Shown: one piece after another, positions 1-5,499 of the stretch
How the letters are laid out: every line of letters begins with the position of its first letter
How positions within the stretch are numbered: the first letter of the stretch is position 1
Assembly: GCA_945883885.1 (NCBI GenBank)
Contig: CAMCYM010000115.1
Coordinates: 1-5,499, forward strand
DNA length: 5,499 bases
Source: Chryseobacterium gleum
GTDB taxonomy: Bacteria > Bacteroidota > Bacteroidia > Flavobacteriales_D > Sanyastnellaceae
Direction: 5' to 3'
The notes under the pieces: model-generated
The model's input: only the letters and a program-made list of their open reading frames with translations
The model's database searches: none
Told to the model about the DNA's origin: nothing
Made by a program: the position numbers and the translations under genes

Positions 1-273
1 TTCCTCGCCGGAGACAGCGCGGTGGCCCACATCCCTTACATCCTCTTCGTCAGCGCGTTGTTCATCGCTTACATCGCGCTGGGCTACCACTTCGAACGGA
101 CAGAGCGCGAAAAGCAGGCCACCCGCCGGCAGCTCGACGAACTGTCGGCCGAGTACAAGACGCTGCGGGCCGAGTACGAGACCTTGTTGCAGCAGAGCAC
201 CCTCGAAGAACGGGTTGCCGCAAGCGGGTTGGCCATGCCCACCACACCGCCCATTTTGCTCGAACAGCGATGA
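1..273 (+). CDS. ftsL: FtsL-like cell division protein (5' partial)
   Basis: This is a small single-pass membrane protein of the divisome. FtsL-type proteins bridge the septal peptidoglycan synthase (FtsI/FtsW) to other division proteins. The frame is open to the left edge and encodes 90 residues here, beginning FLAGDSAVAHIPYILF. A GTG at 22 could serve as a start, but it would cut off the LAGDS-type stretch I recall just before the membrane segment in Bacteroidota homologues. The true start is therefore probably upstream of the window. One hydrophobic segment (about window residues 10-29, IPYILFVSALFIAYIALGY) is followed by a charged, heptad-like coiled coil (about 30-72, rich in E, R, L and Q). 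The tail SGLAMPTTPP resembles the GL...PP ending of the family. The stop overlaps the ftsI start (ATGA), which supports translational coupling. The family is poorly conserved, so the name rests on topology, position and these short motifs. Confidence 0.85.
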   Translation, partial: FLAGDSAVAHIPYILFVSALFIAYIALGYHFERTEREKQATRRQLDELSAEYKTLRAEYETLLQQSTLEERVAASGLAMPTTPPILLEQR

Positions 274-2396
274 ACAGCGGTCGCAAACTTTCGGCCCGCG
301 TGTGGCTCGTGTTTGGGATGTTTATCCTCCTCGGGTTCAGCGTGTTCGGTCGCATCCTGTGGATCCAACACGCCGAGCACGACCGCTGGGTGGCCGCAGG
401 CGAGAACTACGTCGCCAGCGTCCGCAACATCACCCCTACCCGCGGCCAAATCTTCACCGCGAACGGCCACATCCTCGCCACGTCCATTCCCGTGTACGAA
501 ATCCGGTGGGACAGCCGGTGTGAATCGTTGAAATGGAGCGAGTTTGAGGCGAGTTTGGACAGCCTGTGCCTCGGCCTGAGCGCGGTGCTGGGCGAACGTA
601 CACCCCAGCAATTCCGCAAGTTGCTGCTCGACGGCAAGGGGAAAGGACGCCGCAACGTGCTCATTGCCAAAAATGTGAGCTACACGGACCAAAAAGAAAT
701 CGCCCGCCTACCCTTCGTCAAGCTCGGCCGCTACAAGTCCGGTTTCTCCTTCCACCGCAGCGACGTGCGCCGCAAGCCGTTCGGCGAGCTTGCCGGGCGG
801 ACGGTGGGCATCGACCGCGACGCGCACCGCGTGGGCATCGAGGAAGCGTGGAACGAGGAGCTCGCCGGCATCGAAGGGCGGCAGCTGCAGCGCCGGGTCC
901 CGGGCGGGGCGTGGATGCCGGTCTCCGACGACTACATCGTGGAGCCGCGCCCCGGCATGGACCTCGTCACCACCATCGACCTCCACCTGCAAGACGTGGC
1001 CGCGCGGGCGCTCGAGAAGCAGATGAAGCTCCACCGGGCGGCGTGGGGGACGGTCGTGCTGATGGAAGTCAAGACCGGCCGTATCAAGGCCATCGCGAAC
1101 CTCAGCCGCACACCGGAAACAGCAAACGACAGCATCCCCGAATACGCCGAGGTCTACAACCACGCCCTCGGCACCGCGGTGGAGCCCGGATCGACGATGA
1201 AGCTTGCCTCGCTGATGGCCGCCATGGAGCACGGCGGTGTCGAACCCACCGACAGCGTGGCGACGGGAGGCGGGCGCGTGACCTTCCACGGCCACCCGAT
1301 GACCGACTCGAACTGGGAGCACGGCGGCTACGGGACCATCTCGGTGCAGCGGGTGTTCGAAGTCAGCTCAAACGTCGGGACGGCGTTGACGGTGAAGAAA
1401 GCGTTTGGCGCGAAGCCGCAAGCCTTCCTCGATGCCCTCGCAGAGCTCGGCGTAGGCGAACGCACGGGCATCCGGCTGCCCGGCGAAGTGGATCCGCAGG
1501 TGCACCGCAAGGTGAAGGGCGATGCGTGGAGCGGGGTTTCTTTGACCCAAATGGCGATCGGCTACGAAGTCGCGCTGACGCCGCTCCAAATCCTCACCCT
1601 CTACAACGCCGTCGCAAACGACGGAACGCTGGTCCGCCCCGCCATCGTCCAGGCCCTGATGCAAGACGGCAAAGTCGTCAAGACCTTCGCCCCGGACGTG
1701 GTGCGCGAGAAAATCTGCTCCGAGTCCACCCTCAAGGCCGCACAGGGCATGCTCCTCGCCGTCGCCGACCCCAACGGGCGCGGCACGGCACGTTCGCTCT
1801 TCAAGGACCGCCCCTACCGCGTCGCCGGCAAAACCGGAACGGCACGCATCGCCGGTCCGAACGGCTACGACGGCAAGTACCGCGCCTCTTTCGCCGGCTA
1901 CTTCCCCGCCGAAGACCCCGAGTACAGCTGCATCGTCGTCATCGCCGAACCGGGCAACGGTGCCTACTACGGCAGCGTCATCGCCGCTCCGGTTTTCCAA
2001 GAGCTCGCCGACAAGGCCCTCGGGACCGACCCCCGCTTCCACCGCAGCACGGAAGGGCCCCTCGCGGAAAAGCCGCGCCTCCCCACGTCGCAAGGCGGTT
2101 CAGCAGACGGCCTCATCCACGTACTCGAAGCGTTCAAGATCCCCTTCGAGTCCACGGGGTCTGGCGCCTATGTCCATGCCACGACGGATTCTGCGAAGAC
2201 CGTGCTGTCGCCCGCCCGGCTGCAGGCGGGGGTCGTGCCCGACGTGCGCGGCATGGGCCTGCGCGATGCCTTGTTCCTGCTCGAAAACGCCGGCATCCAG
2301 GTCCGCGCCGCCGGCGTGGGCACGGTCCGCAACCAAAGTGTCCCCCCCGGCACCGCCCTGAAAGGCTGCCGGTCCATCCTGCTCGAACTCTCCTGA
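270..2396 (+). CDS. ftsI: Septal peptidoglycan transpeptidase FtsI (PBP3-like, class B PBP) with C-terminal PASTA domain
   Basis: FtsI is a D,D-transpeptidase anchored in the inner membrane that crosslinks peptidoglycan stems at the division septum; beta-lactams acylate its serine. The 708-residue protein has a short cytoplasmic N-terminus and one membrane segment (about 11-33). A PBP dimerisation/pedestal region follows, with the usual TRGQIFTANGHILATS motif (57-72). The transpeptidase domain (about 225-590) carries all three catalytic motifs: STMK (Ser308-Lys311), SSN (366-368) and KTGTA (521-525). After a variable linker (about 592-650), residues 655-708 form one PASTA domain (VVPDVRGMGLRDALFLLENAG, as 655-675 in broad outline). 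It is longer than E. coli FtsI (588 residues), as expected for a Bacteroidota form with PASTA. The ATG at 270 overlaps the ftsL stop; no Shine-Dalgarno sequence is visible. A sporulation-type SpoVD is unlikely because the neighbours are division genes and the lineage looks non-sporulating. No catalytic residue is missing. Confidence 0.96.
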   Translation: MNSGRKLSARVWLVFGMFILLGFSVFGRILWIQHAEHDRWVAAGENYVASVRNITPTRGQIFTANGHILATSIPVYEIRWDSRCESLKWSEFEASLDSLCLGLSAVLGERTPQQFRKLLLDGKGKGRRNVLIAKNVSYTDQKEIARLPFVKLGRYKSGFSFHRSDVRRKPFGELAGRTVGIDRDAHRVGIEEAWNEELAGIEGRQLQRRVPGGAWMPVSDDYIVEPRPGMDLVTTIDLHLQDVAARALEKQMKLHRAAWGTVVLMEVKTGRIKAIANLSRTPETANDSIPEYAEVYNHALGTAVEPGSTMKLASLMAAMEHGGVEPTDSVATGGGRVTFHGHPMTDSNWEHGGYGTISVQRVFEVSSNVGTALTVKKAFGAKPQAFLDALAELGVGERTGIRLPGEVDPQVHRKVKGDAWSGVSLTQMAIGYEVALTPLQILTLYNAVANDGTLVRPAIVQALMQDGKVVKTFAPDVVREKICSESTLKAAQGMLLAVADPNGRGTARSLFKDRPYRVAGKTGTARIAGPNGYDGKYRASFAGYFPAEDPEYSCIVVIAEPGNGAYYGSVIAAPVFQELADKALGTDPRFHRSTEGPLAEKPRLPTSQGGSADGLIHVLEAFKIPFESTGSGAYVHATTDSAKTVLSPARLQAGVVPDVRGMGLRDALFLLENAGIQVRAAGVGTVRNQSVPPGTALKGCRSILLELS

Positions 2397-2397
2397 C

Positions 2398-3870
2398 GTG
2401 AAACTGCTGAAGGACATCCTCTACGGAGCGCGCATCCAAGACGTCGTGGGATCCACCCACGTCGCCATCGAATCCATCGCGTTCGACAGCCGCGCGGTGC
2501 GGCCTTTCGGGCTGTTCGTCGCAGTGCGCGGCACGGCCACCGACGGGCACGACTACATCGGCGCAGCCCTGGACCGCGGCGCAGTCGCCGTGCTCGCTGA
2601 GCGCCTGCCCGACGTCCGCCGCGAGGGCATCACCTACGTCACGGTCCGCGACACCGCGAAGGCGCTCGGCCCCCTCGCCGCGGCCTTTTACGACCACCCC
2701 TCCGAGCAGCTCCGGGTCGTGGCCATCACCGGCACGAACGGCAAAACCACGACCGCCACGCTGCTCCACCGCCTCTTCCGCAGCATGGACCGCAAGGTCG
2801 GGCTCGTCGGAACGGTAGAGAACCGCATCGTGGACGAGGTCGTGCCGGCCACCCACACCACTCCGGACCCCGTCCAGCTGCAAGCCCTGCTGCGCCGCAT
2901 GGCCGATGCCGGATGCCGCTATGTCTTCATGGAAGCCAGCAGCCACAGCATCCACCAAGGCCGGCTGCTGGGCACGCGGCTCACCGGGGCGGTGTTCACG
3001 AACATCACCCACGACCACCTCGACTACCACGGCGACTTCAACAGCTACCTCGCTGCGAAACGCGGCCTGTTCGACATGCTCGGTCCAGCCGCCTTCGCCT
3101 TGACGAACCGCGACGACGCCCACGCCGAGGACCTCGTCCGCGGGACGAAGGCACGGGTGCAAGACTATGCACTGACCTCGATGGCCGATTACCGCGGGCG
3201 GGTGCTGGAAAACACCCTCTCCGGACTCCACCTCCACATCGACGGACACGACCTGTATTCGCGCCTCATCGGTGGATTCAATGCGTACAACTTGCTGGCG
3301 GTGTATTCGGTGGCCCGGGAGTTGGGCTTCGACGCCCTCGACATCTTGACTCACTTGTCGCTGCTGACGCCCCCGCCGGGCCGGTTTGAGCAGGTGCCCA
3401 CCGCGAACGGCATCACGGCCGTCGTCGACTATGCACACACGCCCGATGCGCTGGAAAATGTGCTGAAGACCGTGGCCGAGTTTCGGACGGGGACGACGCG
3501 CGTGCTGACCGTGGTGGGGTGCGGCGGCGACCGGGACCGGACGAAGCGGCCTGTGATGGCGCGCACAGCGGCGGACCTCAGCGACCGCGTGTTTCTGACC
3601 TCGGACAACCCCCGGTCGGAAGAGCCCGAGGCGATCCTGGCGGAGATGCGGGCAGGGCTCGACCCGGTGCAGGCGCGCAAGTGCATCAGCAACGCGGACC
3701 GGCGCGAGGCCATCCGGATGGCCGCGTCGGTGGCGGAGCCCGGCGACATCGTCGTCGTGGCCGGGAAGGGCCACGAGACCTACCAAGAGATCAAGGGCGT
3801 GCGCTACCCGTTCGACGACCGCGTCGAAGTGCGCAACGCTTTTGCGGATACCATCACCCCGAACGCCTGA
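2398..3870 (+). CDS. murE: UDP-N-acetylmuramoyl-L-alanyl-D-glutamate--2,6-diaminopimelate ligase MurE
   Basis: MurE is a cytoplasmic ATP-dependent ligase that adds the third residue of the peptidoglycan stem to UDP-MurNAc-L-Ala-D-Glu. The 490-residue product has the three Mur-ligase domains. The N-terminal UDP-binding domain (about 1-100) includes the FDSRAVRPFGLFVAVRG motif. The central ATPase domain (about 105-330) has the P-loop TGTNGKTTTA (111-120), TTPDPVQLQ (134-142), MEASSHS (178-184), the THDHLDYHG motif (204-212) and Lys221 at the usual site of the carbamylated lysine. The C-terminal domain (about 331-490) holds DNPRSEEP (403-410) and GKGHE (456-460). The DNPR arginine (Arg406) is characteristic of enzymes using meso-diaminopimelate; lysine-adding MurE proteins differ there. 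So a meso-DAP wall is inferred. The GTG start lies one base after the ftsI stop, and the KLLKDILYG opening matches the family N-terminus. No Shine-Dalgarno sequence is visible, so translation is probably coupled to ftsI. Confidence 0.97.
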   Translation: MKLLKDILYGARIQDVVGSTHVAIESIAFDSRAVRPFGLFVAVRGTATDGHDYIGAALDRGAVAVLAERLPDVRREGITYVTVRDTAKALGPLAAAFYDHPSEQLRVVAITGTNGKTTTATLLHRLFRSMDRKVGLVGTVENRIVDEVVPATHTTPDPVQLQALLRRMADAGCRYVFMEASSHSIHQGRLLGTRLTGAVFTNITHDHLDYHGDFNSYLAAKRGLFDMLGPAAFALTNRDDAHAEDLVRGTKARVQDYALTSMADYRGRVLENTLSGLHLHIDGHDLYSRLIGGFNAYNLLAVYSVARELGFDALDILTHLSLLTPPPGRFEQVPTANGITAVVDYAHTPDALENVLKTVAEFRTGTTRVLTVVGCGGDRDRTKRPVMARTAADLSDRVFLTSDNPRSEEPEAILAEMRAGLDPVQARKCISNADRREAIRMAASVAEPGDIVVVAGKGHETYQEIKGVRYPFDDRVEVRNAFADTITPNA

Positions 3871-3874
3871 GCCG

Positions 3875-5143
3875 ATGCTGTACCACCTCTTCAGCGCGCT
3901 GGACGCCGCATACGATTTGCCGGGGGCGGGCCTGTTTCGGTTCATCTCGTTCCGTGCGGCCATGGCGCTGCTCGGGTCGCTGGTGATCGGCATCTTGTTC
4001 GGGAAGAGGATCATCCGGTGGCTGCAGGTGCAGCAAGTGGGCGAGGTGGTGCGGGATTTGGGCCTGGAAGGCCAACTCGCGAAGCAAGGCACCCCGACGA
4101 TGGGCGGGCTCATCATCCTGCTGGCCATCCTGGTGCCCACGCTGCTGTTCGCGGATCTGACGAACATCTACACCCAGCTGATGGTGCTGGTCACGGTGCT
4201 GCTCGGTGCCATCGGCTTCATCGACGACTACATCAAGGTGTTCCGCAAGAACAAGGCCGGGCTGGCGGGCAAGTTCAAGGTGGCGGGCCAAATCGGGGTC
4301 GGACTCCTCGTCGGCGCCGTTATGTGGTGGCACCCCGACGTGGTCGTCAAGGAACCGGTGGCGCAGCCGGACGTCACCGTGCGCTCGATCCAAGAGCGGG
4401 CCGACGGATCCGGCACCGTGGAGGTCATCGAGCATTTGGCCGCGGATCCGGTTTGGGTCACCCGCAAATCGACGGAGACGACCATCCCGTTCATCAAGGA
4501 CAACGCCTTCGACTACGCGTGGCTCACCGGCTGGCTCCCCGGCGGCCCGGCATGGGGCTGGATGCTCTTCCTGCCCATCGTCATCCTCATCGTGACCGCG
4601 GTGTCGAACGGCGCAAACCTCACCGACGGCATCGACGGACTGGCCACAGGGACCAGCGCCATCATCGGCCTCGCCCTTGCGGTCCTCGCCTACGTCGGCT
4701 CGAACACGGTCGCCGCGGAATACCTGAACATCCCGTACATCCCGGGCTCGCAGGAGCTGGTCGTCTTCATCTCGGCCTTCGGCGGGGCGTGCATCGCCTT
4801 CCTTTGGTACAACGCCTTCCCCGCCCAAGTGTTCATGGGCGACACGGGCAGCCTCGCGCTCGGCGGCATCATCGCTGCATTCGCCATCGCCATCCGCAAG
4901 GAGCTGCTCATCCCCGTGCTCTGCGGGATTTTCCTGATCGAGAACCTCAGCGTGGTCTTGCAGGTCGGCTACTTCAAGTACACGCGCCGCCGCTTCGGCG
5001 AGGGCCGCCGCATCTTCTTGATGGCCCCCCTCCACCACCACTACCAAAAAAAGAACCTCCCCGAATCGAAGATCACGGCCCGCTTCTGGATCGTCGGAAT
5101 CCTCCTCGCCGTCGTCTCCATCGTCACCCTGAAACTCCGCTAA
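3875..5143 (+). CDS. mraY: Phospho-N-acetylmuramoyl-pentapeptide transferase MraY
   Basis: MraY is an inner-membrane enzyme that transfers phospho-MurNAc-pentapeptide from UDP to undecaprenyl phosphate, giving lipid I. The 422-residue protein has about ten hydrophobic segments (roughly 23-43, 76-94, 98-116, 133-152, 228-246, 259-277, 293-312, 327-341, 344-365, 402-419). Hallmarks are GTPTMGG (72-78), the catalytic Asp pair in IDDYIKV (117-118), NLTDGIDGLATG (248-259), FMGDTGSLALGG (320-331) and PLHHHYQ (385-391). I chose the ATG at 3875, four bases after murE: MLYHLF...PGAGLF is the expected N-terminus. A TTG at 3842 in the same frame would add 11 residues and overlap murE. The protein is longer than E. 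coli MraY (360 residues), mainly through extra sequence between segments 4 and 5 (about 154-197), an enlargement I recall from Bacteroidota homologues. The start has no Shine-Dalgarno sequence. Leucine codon choice changes within the gene. Confidence 0.97.
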   Translation: MLYHLFSALDAAYDLPGAGLFRFISFRAAMALLGSLVIGILFGKRIIRWLQVQQVGEVVRDLGLEGQLAKQGTPTMGGLIILLAILVPTLLFADLTNIYTQLMVLVTVLLGAIGFIDDYIKVFRKNKAGLAGKFKVAGQIGVGLLVGAVMWWHPDVVVKEPVAQPDVTVRSIQERADGSGTVEVIEHLAADPVWVTRKSTETTIPFIKDNAFDYAWLTGWLPGGPAWGWMLFLPIVILIVTAVSNGANLTDGIDGLATGTSAIIGLALAVLAYVGSNTVAAEYLNIPYIPGSQELVVFISAFGGACIAFLWYNAFPAQVFMGDTGSLALGGIIAAFAIAIRKELLIPVLCGIFLIENLSVVLQVGYFKYTRRRFGEGRRIFLMAPLHHHYQKKNLPESKITARFWIVGILLAVVSIVTLKLR

Positions 5144-5197
5144 CCCTCAACCCTCAGCGGCGCAGCCGCCCCTCACCCCTCACACTCACACTCAAAA
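5144..5197. repeat. mraY-murD spacer with CCCTCA/CACTCA hexamers around a small hairpin
   Basis: This 54-bp gap is the only real spacer in the window; the other junctions are an overlap, 1 bp and 4 bp. It holds four CCCTCA hexamers (5144-5149, 5151-5156, 5170-5175, 5177-5182) and two CACTCA hexamers (5183-5188, 5189-5194). Outside the hairpin there is not a single G on the + strand. It ends in AAAA directly before the murD ATG, so the start is A-rich and probably unstructured. The role is unknown. It could be a repeat family scattered through the genome, an mRNA element that separates mraY from murD translation, or simple drift. Confidence 0.7.
5157..5169. other. Perfect mini-hairpin GCGGC-GCA-GCCGC
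   Basis: An inverted repeat with a 5-bp all-GC stem (5157-5161 pairing with 5165-5169) and a GCA loop lies between the two hexamer groups, 13 bp after the mraY stop. A GC-rich stem with a purine-containing triloop should be quite stable. It is not followed by a T-tract on either strand, so it does not look like an intrinsic terminator. It could be an mRNA processing or stability element, or the core of a short palindromic repeat. That it forms in the cell is inference. Confidence 0.55.
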
Positions 5198-5499
5198 ATG
5201 ATTTCCCTCCCCATCCTCGGCGCCGGCGAAAGCGGTATCGGCACTGCCCTCCTCGGGGCGGCGCACGGATACGTGCCGTTCGTCTCCGACGGGGGTGCGG
5301 TGCGGGCAGATCGGAAGGCCGAGCTCGAGGCCGCGGGGATTGCGTTCGAAGAGGGAGGGCATGACGTCGCCCGACTTATCGCGGCGGGGCAGGAAGCGGG
5401 GTTTGCGGTGAAGAGCCCGGGAATCAAGGAGGACGCCCCCGCCGTGGTGGCGTTGCGGGCGGCCGGCGTGGCGGTCGTGTCGGAGATCGAGTTCGCGTC
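5198..5499 (+). CDS. murD: UDP-N-acetylmuramoylalanine--D-glutamate ligase MurD (3' partial)
   Basis: MurD is a cytoplasmic ATP-dependent ligase that adds D-glutamate to UDP-MurNAc-L-alanine, one step before MurE. Only the first 100 codons are present and the frame runs open off the right edge. The visible part is the N-terminal UDP-binding Rossmann-like domain. It has the opening ILGAGESGIGTALLG (6-20), an FVSDGG strand end (28-33), VKSPGI (71-76) and SEIEF (95-99), all in the order expected for MurD. The central ATPase and C-terminal domains lie beyond the window. The ATG at 5198 is the only ATG, GTG or TTG in this frame between the mraY stop (same frame, 5141-5143) and the conserved sequence, so the start is well supported. 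It is preceded by AAAA rather than a Shine-Dalgarno sequence. Its place after mraY is standard for dcw clusters. Confidence 0.94.
   Translation, partial: MISLPILGAGESGIGTALLGAAHGYVPFVSDGGAVRADRKAELEAAGIAFEEGGHDVARLIAAGQEAGFAVKSPGIKEDAPAVVALRAAGVAVVSEIEFA

Noticed and set aside
2342..2348. Run of seven C in ftsI as a possible slippage site or sequencing error
   Set aside because: The PASTA domain reads on correctly in the same frame after the run (PPGTALKG) to a stop next to the murE start, so no frameshift is indicated.
566..2401. A 611-codon + strand frame inside ftsI in another register
   Set aside because: The product is extremely rich in Arg, Pro and Ala, as expected from a shifted frame of GC-rich DNA, while the ftsI frame contains all the catalytic motifs.
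3842..3874. Alternative TTG start for mraY, 11 codons upstream
   Set aside because: The added residues (MRIPSPRTPEP) come from murE coding sequence in another frame and do not match the MraY N-terminus, which begins MLYHLF at 3875.
2134..4167. A 677-codon open frame on the - strand covering all of murE
   Set aside because: It is antisense to unmistakable ftsI, murE and mraY sequence, has low-complexity R/G/H/V-rich composition and no recognisable domain. Long antisense frames are common in GC-rich coding DNA.
5157..5197. Intrinsic terminator after mraY
   Set aside because: The stem is only 5 bp and is followed by C/A/T-mixed sequence, not a T-tract. murD, the next pathway gene, continues on the same strand.
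5141..5200. Possible MraY-MurD fusion by stop-codon readthrough, since mraY and murD share a frame and the 18 codons between are open
   Set aside because: The proteins are a membrane enzyme and a soluble ligase that are normally separate. MurD has its own well-placed ATG, and nothing around the TAA suggests recoding.
4018..5364. A 448-codon + strand frame overlapping mraY and the start of murD
   Set aside because: It is Arg/His/Pro/Gly-rich with no conserved motif, and it crosses two clearly identified genes in a different frame.

Overview
The window is an uninterrupted piece of a dcw (division and cell wall) cluster, all on the + strand. It reads ftsL-like (5' end outside the window) – ftsI (class B penicillin-binding protein with one PASTA domain) – murE – mraY – murD (3' end outside the window). 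The DNA is clearly GC-rich, by eye about two thirds G+C. The proteins nevertheless look like Bacteroidota: an FtsL-like protein with an IPYILFVSALF-type membrane segment, a long FtsI ending in a single PASTA domain, a MurE opening KLLKDILYG and an MraY opening MLYHLF with an enlarged loop and a LHHHYQKKN tail motif. The absence of clear Shine-Dalgarno sequences also fits that phylum. My best guess is a high-GC member of Bacteroidota, possibly a Flavobacteriales-like lineage. This rests on remembered family patterns, not on a search.

Layout: 1-273 FtsL-like protein; 270-2396 FtsI, joined to ftsL by an ATGA stop/start overlap; 2398-3870 MurE, GTG start, 1 bp after ftsI; 3875-5143 MraY, 4 bp after murE; 5144-5197 a 54-bp spacer; 5198-5499 the first 100 codons of MurD. 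No stretch over 300 bases lacks a gene. I see no RNA gene, insertion sequence, CRISPR array, or clear promoter or terminator.

The genes act together in making septal peptidoglycan. MurD and MurE add amino acids to the cytoplasmic UDP-MurNAc precursor (D-Glu, then a diamino acid; the DNPR motif points to meso-diaminopimelate). MraY loads the finished pentapeptide onto undecaprenyl phosphate. FtsI crosslinks the polymer at the septum, with the FtsL-like protein as a probable divisome scaffold. The tight packing suggests one polycistronic transcript.

I found no previously undescribed system. The most unusual item is the mraY-murD spacer: tandem CCCTCA/CACTCA hexamers around a perfect small hairpin, with no G on the + strand outside the hairpin and C-runs that give the - strand G-quadruplex potential. 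Two weaker points are a block-wise swing in synonymous codon choice inside genes and an enlarged, probably periplasmic, loop in MraY.
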